Below the pieces are notes generated by a model. It was not told the origin of the DNA and did no database searches. It was given only the letters and a program-made list of their open reading frames with translations. Shown here in pieces: positions 54,523-62,288 of a stretch of DNA of 64,000 nucleotides. The translations under genes and the position numbers were made by a program. Origin of the DNA: Alphaproteobacteria bacterium (GTDB lineage Bacteria > Pseudomonadota > Alphaproteobacteria > ATCC43930 > CGMCC-115725); NCBI GenBank assembly GCA_028871055.1, contig JAGWON010000017.1:1-64000 (forward strand), in the 5' to 3' direction. Numbering within the stretch: the first letter of the stretch is position 1; each line of letters opens with the position of its first letter.

Positions 54523-55569
54523 TCACAACAACTTCGATCGCATGCAGTCCTTTATGGTTAGTCCTGACAAGCACGGACAGAGGTCACGGTTTGCAAACAG
54601 CCCTCGATATTGCTTCACCATTTTATGTGCGAAGCCGCGAGTCAGCTTTGTCGCATAGGCTGAGACAGTTTCGATCTCGTCTAAAGCGATCGGTAGATGC
54701 CGAACCACGTCGGCACTCACATCAAGCATTTTTTCGGTTACCACCTGGAGGTCCGGCAACTTGGCCAAGCTTTTTGGCCCGAGGCCGATGGTACGCTCCA
54801 GTTGGCGCATCCCGGAATGATCTGTCAAAGATCGCGCATCAATAGTCGCACCGTACAGATCTCCACGATTTGGGTGCAAGAACTCGCAGAGAACCTCATA
54901 CGTCAATCTCGTTCCAGGCACCCTCTTTTCGAGCTTATCGATCGAACCCAGCACGTTCGTGGCTTTGATGCCACCATCTTCCGCCGCGATGATATAGGCC
55001 ACGTCCTTGTGCGATGCCTTCCTGAAGTCAACCTCCGTTAGTTTCGTCCAATTTTGTTGTGTCCCGTACAGAGCCTTCGCGATCACTTGGCCTAGCTCCA
55101 ACACGGTCTTCAATGGCGTGTCGGGCGAGATCGGAGCAGTAGGCATTCCTTTGACGGCATCGGAGAGCGCAACCGTGTGGGCGATGCGTTCGATCAGCGA
55201 CCGAAGTGCTGCGCACGGGACCGTAAGTTGTCCTTTCCGAAAGCCATCGGCGCTGCTCTCGGCAAATTCGATTGAGACGACACACATGACGCGGTGAAAT
55301 GCAGCGAGCGCGGATGCGGTGGTGCTTTGGTTGTACATTGCAGCTCGGAATGATGCGGGATCGGCCGGGGGCTGGAGACCTACCCGACCCCCCGCGACCC
55401 ACTTGTAAAATGCCTGCTCGAAGGGCTTTGCCTGCTGCTGGCTTGGGAGGCGAAAATGGTATGACTTTTGGACGTGTGCCTTTAGCTCGGCGGCCACGTC
55501 GTCTAATGCCGCGATTACCCTGGCCCTTGTGTCGTAGTTGGCAAAGTTTGGAGGCGCATCGGCCGGCAT
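54523..55569 (-). CDS. Unknown protein with SEC-C-like C-terminus
   Basis: A 348-residue protein, mostly helical. I recognise no domain in the main body (AALDDVAAELKAHVQKSYHF; ALRSLIERIAHTVALSDAVKG; YEVLCEFLHPNRGDLYG). The last 25 residues carry NRDLCPCLSGLTIKDC, resembling the SEC-C zinc-binding motif (CxCxSGxxxxxCC/H) but incomplete. The composition is less GC-rich than the flanks. It is about 90 bp upstream of the DUF5677 gene on the same strand, so the two are likely co-expressed. Confidence 0.6.
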   Translation of the reverse strand: MPADAPPNFANYDTRARVIAALDDVAAELKAHVQKSYHFRLPSQQQAKPFEQAFYKWVAGGRVGLQPPADPASFRAAMYNQSTTASALAAFHRVMCVVSIEFAESSADGFRKGQLTVPCAALRSLIERIAHTVALSDAVKGMPTAPISPDTPLKTVLELGQVIAKALYGTQQNWTKLTEVDFRKASHKDVAYIIAAEDGGIKATNVLGSIDKLEKRVPGTRLTYEVLCEFLHPNRGDLYGATIDARSLTDHSGMRQLERTIGLGPKSLAKLPDLQVVTEKMLDVSADVVRHLPIALDEIETVSAYATKLTRGFAHKMVKQYRGLFANRDLCPCLSGLTIKDCMRSKLL

Positions 55570-55674
55570 GTCACGCGCCTTTTGCTGAACGGTGCCGATT
55601 CAGCTGCCCACATACGATCTGTGGTAAACCTCCGAGATGGCTCGATCCTGCTGGACACCACGGTGACCAAACCC

Positions 55675-56505
55675 TCATCCGGTGTACTCCAACCGCGCCC
55701 GAACTCGCGGGACCGATGAAAGGGCAACGGCGAATGCTGGCGCTCTGGCCGCCAGTTCCGCATCGGGTTCGACGACCGTGAACCAGCGCTGGCGTTGCAC
55801 GTAGGAGCGCGATCCGGCTGCACGGGGCACGGAAACATTGGTGCGAAGCGTGATCACGTTTTTAGCACCTACCTCGACTGCCAACCGCTCATGCAGTTGC
55901 CGCAGAAGAGCATCATGCTTCCGGTTCCGACCGGGGAAGGTGATAAAGACGATCGCGCGTCCGGGTTTGCGTAGCAGGCGGATTTCTGTGAAGGTCGCGT
56001 GCTTCTCCGATTCTGAGCCGATGCCGTTGTCAGGATCGAGGAAGACGATATTCGCGCCGTCGAGCGCGTTGCGCTTGTGCATTACCCAGGCGCTTCGTTG
56101 AACACGCGACGGCATTGGCTCGCGATGGAACAGCACTCCTTTCGGCCAAATCGCCGCCTGTTCGAGCGCGGCGATACTGCGTTCCGGCAGCATCGCGAGG
56201 CCGACGTGAAGCTCTTCATCGAGTAGACGCCACGCCGCTTCGTCGCGCCATTCGAGATGCCGTCCGTCCGCGCGCGCATCGTCCCCCGGTGCATAATACC
56301 AAGCGATGCCGAGCGTCCGGTCCGCGCCGGCCAGAGCACGTAGAAACGCGAACTTGAGCACGTCACTGACATCGCCGGCATATTGATCACGCACAGGTTG
56401 CCCCCGAATCCAGCCCTCTTCTCCTACTCGAAATTCACGATGAAATCGGCCTCCACGGCCCTGCCGATTCGCCGTCACAATCGTGCGGTAGCGTAGATGC
56501 GGCAT
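55675..56505 (-). CDS. Unknown protein with YAGDVSDVLKF and DPDNG motifs
   Basis: A 276-residue protein. It contains DQYAGDVSDVLKFAFLRALAG, GIAWYYAPGDDARADGRHLEW, an Asp-Pro-Asp-Asn-Gly motif in ANIVFLDPDNGIGSESEKHA, and AIVFITFPGRNRKHDALLRQL. These match an uncharacterised family I have seen on mobile elements and islands. The DPDNG motif after a hydrophobic strand is reminiscent of a Rossmann-type methyltransferase motif IV, which is only an inference. Start ATG at 56505. It is first of the three minus-strand island genes. Confidence 0.65.
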   Translation of the reverse strand: MPHLRYRTIVTANRQGRGGRFHREFRVGEEGWIRGQPVRDQYAGDVSDVLKFAFLRALAGADRTLGIAWYYAPGDDARADGRHLEWRDEAAWRLLDEELHVGLAMLPERSIAALEQAAIWPKGVLFHREPMPSRVQRSAWVMHKRNALDGANIVFLDPDNGIGSESEKHATFTEIRLLRKPGRAIVFITFPGRNRKHDALLRQLHERLAVEVGAKNVITLRTNVSVPRAAGSRSYVQRQRWFTVVEPDAELAARAPAFAVALSSVPRVRARLEYTG

Positions 56506-56564
56506 AGGATCGCTTCGGTAGCGGCGGACGGCAAGATAAAAGCGTCGCGGTCGTTGGGTGGTTT

Positions 56565-56756
56565 TTGTTCGTCCGATCAACGGGTTATGGCGTTCTCGGT
56601 CAGAAGGCCCTGCTGGCGCTTTATGAGAATTCACCAATGATATCAATGCCATTTGCGCCATCCGGCATTGCTTTCGGGCCGCTCGTTATCGGCGAAAGCT
56701 GGACGGCAAGGGAAAAGCTTGGCTGTCCGGGGCGCGTATATGATTGGGATAATTGA
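56565..56756 (+). CDS. Candidate small ORF with its own terminator
   Basis: A 63-codon open frame (TTG start), or 39 codons from an internal ATG at 56637 (MISMPFAPSGIAFGPLVIGES). It is divergent from the DPDNG gene, and a rho-independent terminator lies 10 bp after its stop. No family is recognised and no clear ribosome site is seen. The terminator shows that something is transcribed here; it could equally be a small RNA. The rest of the 56506-56892 gap shows nothing else. Confidence 0.3.
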   Translation: MFVRSTGYGVLGQKALLALYENSPMISMPFAPSGIAFGPLVIGESWTAREKLGCPGRVYDWDN

Positions 56757-56765
56757 GGTTTTCAG

Positions 56766-56798
56766 CGACTGACAAGGAGGTCCTGCCAGTCGTTTTTT
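56766..56798 (+). terminator. Rho-independent terminator
   Basis: CGACTG at 56766-56771 pairs with CAGTCG at 56787-56792, with further partial pairing inside the loop, followed by six T residues (56793-56798). The complementary strand has no T run, so it terminates plus-strand transcription, just after the small ORF and before the DUF6516 gene. Confidence 0.6.
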
Positions 56799-56892
56799 CC
56801 AGAACGCTAGCGATTTCAACGGACAAAGCGCCATCCGCCCCCGGCTGGCCATTTTGCTTGATCGAGTTACTTCAATCTGATAACTCTCTGCG

Positions 56893-57251
56893 GTGACGGA
56901 GCCACGTGACCCGACCCTCGATGTGCTGCTGGACCTCGACGGACAAGTGCTCGTCGTGGACCCGGAGGGCGGCCATTGGGTCCGCTTCGTCGTGACGCGG
57001 GGGTGCCGGTGTCGCCGGAGAAGCCACACGGGCTGGACTACTCGCTGACGCTGCACGGGCCGGATGGCGAACGGCTGGTCGGCTTCGACAACGCCCATCC
57101 AGTGGCGCGGCAGAAGCGCGGTGATCCGCAGGACCATCGCCACAGACTGCGGGGCATCCGCGCCTACGAGTACCGGGACGCAGCGACCTTACTCGCGGAC
57201 TTCTGGGCGACGGTGGACACGCTGTTGCGCGAGAGAGGAGTGATCCCATGA
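56893..57251 (+). pseudogene. DUF6516-type toxin-like gene with a one-base frameshift
   Basis: The N-terminal part reads from a GTG at 56893 (TEPRDPTLDVLLDLDGQ, then EGGHWVRFVVTR). The continuation is in another frame: VPVSPEKPHGLDYSLTLHG, LVGFDNAHPV, IRAYEYRDAATLLADFW, ending at 57251. The two parts meet at a run of five G (56999-57003); one more G would restore a 119-residue protein of DUF6516 type. These are found as partners of small HTH proteins in presumed toxin-antitoxin pairs. It could be a true pseudogene, a sequencing error or slippage control. The stop overlaps the HTH start (ATGA). Confidence 0.7.
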
Positions 57252-57625
57252 CGACGCTGAAGGTCGGCATCGCCAGCTATGAGGACATGAAGGCCCGCAC
57301 TATGGCTGTGGCGCGTGGCGAGCGTCGCGTCGCAGCGGATGAGCCGAAGGTCTGGTTCACCTCGACCGAATCCTTCGCCAAGGTCCTGTCGGCCGGCAAT
57401 CGCGAACTGCTGCGCGTCATCGCCGACAAGGCCCCTGGCTCGCTCGACGAGCTGGCGCGCATCACCGGCAAGGCCAAGTCCAATCTGTCGCGCACGCTAC
57501 GCACCATGGAGGGCTACGGCCTGGTCCGCCTTGAACGCGGCGAGCGTGGCCGGATCACACCGAAGGTGATGCACGATCGCGTCGAGCTGGACCTGCCGCT
57601 CACACTGTCCCGCACGGCAAGCTGA
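57248..57625 (+). CDS. MarR-type HTH protein, presumed antitoxin partner of DUF6516
   Basis: A 125-residue protein with a winged-helix DNA-binding domain (about residues 40-115). It reads TSTESFAKVLSAGNRELLRVIADKAPGSLDELARITGKAKSNLSRTLRTMEGYGLVRLERG, clearly helix-turn-helix plus wing. The N-terminal YEDMKARTMAVARGE segment is typical for this family. It overlaps the DUF6516 gene by 4 bp. If the toxin is dead, the intact HTH could still act as an autoregulator or be relic. Confidence 0.8.
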   Translation: MTTLKVGIASYEDMKARTMAVARGERRVAADEPKVWFTSTESFAKVLSAGNRELLRVIADKAPGSLDELARITGKAKSNLSRTLRTMEGYGLVRLERGERGRITPKVMHDRVELDLPLTLSRTAS

Positions 57626-57852
57626 GCCATGACCGCTTTGGCGCGAGTGGGCCGGACCGCCGCTACCCCGTCGAAGCTGGCGCGTTCCGCGCCACCGCTT
57701 CGCGGCTGCGGCCTTGACCGGCCGTCGCCGGCCCGGCGGAGGCTTGCCATGCGGTCAAGGTTCGAAATGAGCGCTTGCGCTCCCTTCTTCACGGATTTGC
57801 CGGGAGGGAAAAGAGCGTTGTGGGATAAAGATCGGTCGTTCGCCCGGAGACC

Positions 57853-58092
57853 ATGTCGCGCGATGCTCGCGGGATGTCCCGTCCGCGTATCAGCCTGGGC
57901 GTCCTGCCCGACGACCTTTACATCACGCCGGAGCCTTGGCCTGGCACTGGCCGGCCGCCGAAGCACGATCTCTGGGCTTGGGCCGTCATGGACGATTGGC
58001 CCGAGCATGTGCCGGTTACGCAAGCCGAAGTGGACGTGTTCGAGGCATGGTTCGGCGATCTCTTCGACGAGATGTTCGGGACCTGCCGATGA
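57853..58092 (+). CDS. Small protein upstream of the recombinase
   Basis: A 79-residue acidic protein (ISLGVLPDDLYITPEPWPG, then EHVPVTQAEVDVFEAWFGDLFDEMF) ending 18 bp before the recombinase start. There may be an alternative start at 57874. The composition and tight spacing suggest a co-expressed partner, possibly a recombination directionality factor, although it has no visible HTH. The 227 bp before it (57626-57852) show no credible gene. Confidence 0.5.
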   Translation: MSRDARGMSRPRISLGVLPDDLYITPEPWPGTGRPPKHDLWAWAVMDDWPEHVPVTQAEVDVFEAWFGDLFDEMFGTCR

Positions 58093-58110
58093 TCTGAGCG
58101 GAGCTTTGCC

Positions 58111-59769
58111 ATGACCACGCCCTTGCGCGCCGCCCTCTATCTGCGCGTCTCGACGGCGCGGCAGGCCGAGCACGATGTCTCGATCCCGGACCAGAAGCGC
58201 CAGGGCGAAGCCTATTGCACTGCGCGCGGGTACGAGTTGGTCGAGACCTTTGTTGAGCCGGGCGCGTCCGCCACGAACGACCGCCGGCCCGAGTTCCAGC
58301 GCATGATCGAGGCCGGCGGCAACAAACCCGCCCCGTTCGACATCGTACTGGTCCACTCGTTCAGCCGGTTCTTCCGCGACCACTTCGAGCTCGAGTTCTA
58401 CGTCCGCAAGCTCGCGAAGAACGGCATCAAGCTGGTCTCGATCACCCAGGAGATCGGCGACGACCCGATGCACGTCATGATGCGCCAGATGATGGCGCTG
58501 TTCGACGAGTACCAGTCGAAGGAGAACGGCAAGCACACGCTCCGCGCCATGAAGGAAAACGCCCGACAAGGCTTCTGGAACGGTTCCCGTCCGCCGATCG
58601 GCTATCGCGTCGTCGCGGCCGAGCAGCGCGGCGCGAAGGTCAAGAAGCGGCTCGAAATCGATCCGCTGCACGCGGGCACGGTGCGGCTGATCTACCGCCT
58701 GGCGCTGGAGGGCGACGGCACATCCGGCCCGATGGGCGTCAAGGCAATCGTGAGTTACCTGAACGCGCGCCGCATCTTCACTCGCGACGGCGGACGTTGG
58801 GGCATAGGGCAGCTCCATAAAGTGCTGACGCGGACGACCTATATCGGCCGCCACGAGTTCAACCGGAGCAGTCCCAAGAACGGGCGGAAGCCGGCCGGTG
58901 AGATCGTGACGGCCGAGGTGCCGCCGCTGATTGACCAAGCCACTTTCGACGCCGTGCGGGCGCATCTGCGCGCCAGGAACCCGAAGGTCACGCCGGCACG
59001 CGTCGTGAGCGGCCCCACCCTCCTTACCGGCATCTGCTTCTGCGCCGACTGCGGCGGCGCCATGACACTTAGGACCGGCAAGGGCGGGCGCTATCGTTAC
59101 TACACCTGCTCAATCAAGGCGCGGCAGGGCGAGACCGGCTGCAAAGGCCGCTCGATCCCCATGGAGAGGCTGGACGACTTGGTCGCCGGCCATATCGCAG
59201 ACCGATTGCTCCAGCCGGACCGTCTTGAGGAGGTGTTGGCCTCCGTCCTTGATCGCCGCCAAGAACGCGCCGAACGCCGCCGCGAGCACATCGCCGAATT
59301 GAACCAGCGGGCCGCCGAAGCCGATTTGCGGCTCAATCGGCTGTACGATGCCATCGAAAGCGGCGTCGCCGATCTGAACGACCCGGCGCTCAAGGATCGC
59401 ATCGCCGGCCTGAAATCGACTCGCGATCAAGCGCAGGCCGATGCGGAGCGGACGGCTGCCGCTCTCGAAAGCGCCGGGCAACAGACCATCACGCCCGCCA
59501 TGGTGCGGAAGTTTGCTGCAACCGCTCGCGAGCGGATACGGATCGCCGGCGGCGGCTATCGCCGCGACCATCTCCGGGCGCTCGCCCAGCGGGTCGAGGT
59601 CGCGGACAGCGAGGTCCGCATCATCGGATCGAAGAACAATCTAATGCACACGCTTGCAGCCGCCTCCGGCGCGCGGCCAGCCACGTTTGCAGTTCGCAGT
59701 TCTGTTCCGAAATGGCGTCCCCAGCGGGATTCGAACCCGCGTTACCGCCGTGAAAGGGCGATGTCCTAG
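58111..59769 (+). CDS. Large serine recombinase
   Basis: A site-specific recombinase of 552 codons. The N-terminal resolvase/invertase domain has the catalytic Ser in LYLRVSTARQAEHDVSIPDQ and VHSFSRFFRD with the conserved Arg residues. It is followed by a recombinase domain (GSRPPIGYRVV), a zinc-ribbon (CFCADCGGAMTLR, YTCSIKARQGETGC) and a coiled-coil C-terminus (ERRREHIAELNQRAAEADLRLNRLYDAIE). GGAG precedes the ATG. The last 18 codons (WRPQRDSNPRYRRERAMS) are the antisense strand of tRNA-Glu, so the natural end of the protein may have been replaced at integration. Confidence 0.93.
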   Translation: MTTPLRAALYLRVSTARQAEHDVSIPDQKRQGEAYCTARGYELVETFVEPGASATNDRRPEFQRMIEAGGNKPAPFDIVLVHSFSRFFRDHFELEFYVRKLAKNGIKLVSITQEIGDDPMHVMMRQMMALFDEYQSKENGKHTLRAMKENARQGFWNGSRPPIGYRVVAAEQRGAKVKKRLEIDPLHAGTVRLIYRLALEGDGTSGPMGVKAIVSYLNARRIFTRDGGRWGIGQLHKVLTRTTYIGRHEFNRSSPKNGRKPAGEIVTAEVPPLIDQATFDAVRAHLRARNPKVTPARVVSGPTLLTGICFCADCGGAMTLRTGKGGRYRYYTCSIKARQGETGCKGRSIPMERLDDLVAGHIADRLLQPDRLEEVLASVLDRRQERAERRREHIAELNQRAAEADLRLNRLYDAIESGVADLNDPALKDRIAGLKSTRDQAQADAERTAAALESAGQQTITPAMVRKFAATARERIRIAGGGYRRDHLRALAQRVEVADSEVRIIGSKNNLMHTLAAASGARPATFAVRSSVPKWRPQRDSNPRYRRERAMS

Positions 59770-59788
59770 GCCTCTAGACGATGGGGAC
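59713..59788 (-). tRNA. tRNA-Glu (anticodon TTC)
   Basis: A 76-nt cloverleaf on the minus strand, starting GTCCCCATCGTCTAGAGG and ending GGGGACG with an encoded CCA. The acceptor stem pairs GTCCCCA/TGGGGAC, the anticodon arm reads CCGCCCTTTCACGGCGG with anticodon TTC, and the T arm has GGGTTCGAATCCC. It is nearly identical to the E. coli tRNA-Glu pattern. The 3' end faces the serine recombinase, the classical insertion side for elements. Confidence 0.95.
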
Positions 59789-59850
59789 GCGCCGCTTCAT
59801 CTAACGGTCCGGTCCGGATAAAGCAACAAGCGACGCCTGGAAATTCGTGG

Positions 59851-59900
59851 ATGGCCGGGTCTGATCCCCGGGTCAAGCCCGGGGACGATGGCTCGGCCAT
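59851..59900. repeat. REP-like nested palindrome
   Basis: An inner palindrome (CCCCGGG at 59866-59872 pairing with CCCGGGG at 59878-59884) is flanked by outer arms ATGGCCGGG (59851) and CTCGGCCAT (to 59900). This is the CCGGGTCAAGCCCGG type of intergenic palindrome that is scattered in many alphaproteobacterial genomes. The remaining part of 59789-60121 shows only the next repeat and a likely promoter of tRNA-Glu. Confidence 0.65.
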
Positions 59901-60056
59901 GACGAGCCAATAGGCGTTACGCCGAGTCGCCTAGCCTCTCGACGCCGAGCCGCGCCGTCGGCACACTCTGCCGCGATGCCGAGAGTGCTTTTCATTCGGT
60001 TGGAATCGGTCTCTCGCTCGCCAATCGCGAAGCGGTGGGCGCCGCCCCCCTCCCTT

Positions 60057-60079
60057 CCCTCCCCCTCGAGGGGGGAGGG
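60057..60079. repeat. CT/GA palindrome near the asnB start
   Basis: CCCTCCCCCTCGAG followed by its GA-rich mirror forms a perfect-looking inverted repeat centred on CTCGAG, 45 bp before the asnB ATG. This pattern is a common dispersed repeat in Bradyrhizobium- and Rhodopseudomonas-like genomes. It could form a hairpin in the asnB leader. Confidence 0.5.
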
Positions 60080-60121
60080 TGGGGATGCGTTCCCACGTTT
60101 TTCGTTTGCCGAGTGCATCTG

Positions 60122-62056
60122 ATGTGCGGCGTCGCCGGCCTGTTCGATTATCGCGCGCGGCGCGCACCCGAGGTGCTCGCGGCACGGGCCCGCGCCATGG
60201 CCGACGCGCTCAAGCATCGTGGCCCCGACGACGGCGACGTCTGGGCCGATGCCGCAGCCGGCATCGCGCTCGGCCACCGGCGGCTGTCGATCATCGATCT
60301 CTCGCCCGCCGGCGCGCAGCCGATGGTGTCGTCCTGCGGCCGCTTCGTTCTCTCCTACAACGGCGAGGCCTACAACGCCGACGCGCTCAAGCCCGAGCTC
60401 GAAGCCGCCGGCCGCAAGTTCCGCGGCCATTGCGACACCGAAGTGATCGTCGAGGGCGCCGCGGTGTGGGGCGTCGAGGCCACGATCAAGCGCCTCATCG
60501 CCATGTTCGCGCTGGCACTGTGGGACCGGCAGGAGCGCACGCTCTATCTCGTGCGCGACCGCCTCGGCATCAAACCCCTGTACTGGGTCGAGACCGGCGA
60601 CACGCTGCTCTTCGGCTCGGAGTTGAAGGCGCTGCGCACAGTGAAGGAATGGAATCCTTCGCTCGACCGCGACGCCGTCGCCGCGTTCCTGCGCTTCGCC
60701 TACGTGCCGGGAACGCGCGGCATCTATCGCGGCGTGCGCCAGCTCGCGCCCGGCACCATGCTGGTGGCGCGTGCCGGCCAGCCGGTCGAGACCCGCGAAT
60801 TCTGGTCGCTCGACGAGGCTGCACGGAAAGGCCAGGCCGACCGCTTCGCCGGCAGCGAGGACGAGGCGGCGCAAATCCTCGACGCGCTCCTCACCGATGC
60901 GGTCAAGCGCCGCATGGTCGCCGACGTGCCCTTGGGCGCGTTCCTCTCGGGCGGCATCGATTCATCGACCGTGCTGGCGCTGATGCAGAAGAGCAGCAAC
61001 CGCCCGGTGCGCTCGTTCTCGATCGGCTTCCACGAGAAAGGCTTCGACGAGGCGCCGCACGCCGCGCGCATCGCCAAGCATCTCGGCACCGATCATACCG
61101 AGCTCTATGTTCAGCCCGGTCACGCGCTCGAGGTGATTCCGCGCCTGCCCGAGATGTACGACGAGCCCTTTGCCGATGCGTCGCAGATCCCGACGTTCCT
61201 CGTCGCCGAGATGACGCGGCGGCACGTTACCGTCGCGCTCTCGGGCGACGGCGGCGACGAGCTCTTCGCCGGCTATACCCGTTATTTCCGCTCCGAGTCG
61301 GTGCGCCGAGTGCTCGACACGGTGCCGCGGGGTGCGCGCGGCATGGCGGCGGCCGCGGTGAAGAGTGTCGCGCCCGGCACCTGGTCGGCGCTCGGCGGCT
61401 GGCTGCCGTCGCAATGGCAAGTGAACCAGCTCGGCGACCGCGTCCACAAGCTCGCCGGCGCGCTCGCCGGCACGCCGGCCGATTTCTATCGCCTGATGGT
61501 GAGCTATTGGGACAATCCCGATGCCATCGTGTGCGGCGGCGCCGAGCCCAAGGGCCTGCTGTGGGATGCGCGCGTCGCCGGCCGCGTGCCCGATCCGGTC
61601 GAACGCATGCAGTATCTCGACACCCTCACCTACCTGCCCGACGACATCCTGACCAAGGTCGACCGCGCCTCGATGGCGGTGTCGCTCGAGGCGCGCGTGC
61701 CGCTCCTCGACCATCGCGTCGTCGAGTTCTCGTGGCGCCTCAAGCCGGCGCTCAAGGCGAGCGGCGGCACCGGCAAGCGCGTGCTGCGCCGCGTCCTCGA
61801 CCGCTACGTGCCGAAAGCTCTCATCGATCGACCGAAGATGGGCTTCGGCGTGCCGATCGATTCCTGGCTGCGCGGACCGCTCAAGGACTGGGCGGAAAAC
61901 CTGCTCGGCGAACGGCGTCTCGCCACCGAGGGCGTGTTCGATCCGGCACCGATCCGCGCCAAGTGGCGCGAGCACCTGTCCGGCGAGCGCAACTGGCAAT
62001 ATCCGCTGTGGGCCGTCTTGATGTTCCAGGCGTGGAAGGAGCGCTGGCTGCCGTAG
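60122..62056 (+). CDS. asnB: Glutamine-hydrolysing asparagine synthetase
   Basis: An ATP-dependent amidotransferase of 644 residues that makes asparagine from aspartate and glutamine. The N-terminal Cys nucleophile follows Met directly (MCGVAGLFDYR), and the glutaminase domain has HRGPDDG, HRRLSIIDLSPAGAQPM and SYNGEAYN. The synthetase half has the PP-loop FLSGGIDSSTV and SGDGGDELFAGYTRYF. The alternative, a paralogue for exopolysaccharide or other amide synthesis, cannot be excluded because asnB paralogues are frequent. Start ATG fixed by the Cys. Confidence 0.93.
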   Translation: MCGVAGLFDYRARRAPEVLAARARAMADALKHRGPDDGDVWADAAAGIALGHRRLSIIDLSPAGAQPMVSSCGRFVLSYNGEAYNADALKPELEAAGRKFRGHCDTEVIVEGAAVWGVEATIKRLIAMFALALWDRQERTLYLVRDRLGIKPLYWVETGDTLLFGSELKALRTVKEWNPSLDRDAVAAFLRFAYVPGTRGIYRGVRQLAPGTMLVARAGQPVETREFWSLDEAARKGQADRFAGSEDEAAQILDALLTDAVKRRMVADVPLGAFLSGGIDSSTVLALMQKSSNRPVRSFSIGFHEKGFDEAPHAARIAKHLGTDHTELYVQPGHALEVIPRLPEMYDEPFADASQIPTFLVAEMTRRHVTVALSGDGGDELFAGYTRYFRSESVRRVLDTVPRGARGMAAAAVKSVAPGTWSALGGWLPSQWQVNQLGDRVHKLAGALAGTPADFYRLMVSYWDNPDAIVCGGAEPKGLLWDARVAGRVPDPVERMQYLDTLTYLPDDILTKVDRASMAVSLEARVPLLDHRVVEFSWRLKPALKASGGTGKRVLRRVLDRYVPKALIDRPKMGFGVPIDSWLRGPLKDWAENLLGERRLATEGVFDPAPIRAKWREHLSGERNWQYPLWAVLMFQAWKERWLP

Positions 62057-62082
62057 CAGGGTGTAAAAAAAACACTCAGCGG

Positions 62083-62196
62083 GTCATTGCGAGGAGGCCG
62101 AAGGCCGACGCGGCAATCCAGAAATCTATGGAATTCCGTTGTCTTTCTGGATCGCCACGGCCCCGCCGCGCTGCGCCCGCGGGGCCTCGCGATGAC
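62083..62196. repeat. Palindromic interspersed repeat (GTCATTGCGAGG type)
   Basis: A long imperfect palindrome. GTCATTGCGAGGAGGCC at the left and GGCCTCGCGATGAC at the right form the outer arms, GGCAATCCAGAAA and TTTCTGGATCGCC the inner arms. This is the well-known repeat family of Bradyrhizobium-like and related genomes that occurs between convergent genes. Here it lies in the 232-bp gap between asnB and recJ; no other feature is seen there. Confidence 0.8.
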
Positions 62197-62288
62197 GACG
62201 GAAAGTGTGCAGCCTCGACGCGCCGGTGGCCGGGCGCAGGCCGGCAGTCGGAAACTCATTCAACTTATTGATTTATAAAGATAATTTA

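Larger units (their letters stand above)
53600..59712. mobile_element. Putative genomic island integrated at tRNA-Glu
   Basis: The segment between the DUF4337 gene and tRNA-Glu has features of an integrated element. It has visibly lower GC in 53.65-56.9 kb, genes of unknown or defence-like type that are unrelated to the flanking chromosome, a toxin-antitoxin-like pair, and a large serine recombinase reading into the 3' end of the tRNA gene. I could not find a direct repeat of the tRNA 3' end at the left side, so the left boundary (about 53.6 kb) is set only by composition and gene content. Confidence 0.5.

Noticed and set aside
57745-57757. GGTTCGAA near 57750 as a possible tRNA T-arm copy (left att site)
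   Set aside because: Only 8 bases match, in the opposite orientation to the tRNA-Glu gene, with no flanking similarity.
57629-58114. Plus-strand frame between the HTH gene and the recombinase
   Set aside because: Overlaps the better-supported 79-residue gene in another frame, and its N-terminal sequence has no coding-like pattern or homology.
62060-62076. GTGT-A8-ACAC after asnB as a terminator
   Set aside because: The stem is only 4 bp, AT-rich and has no T run on the proper side.
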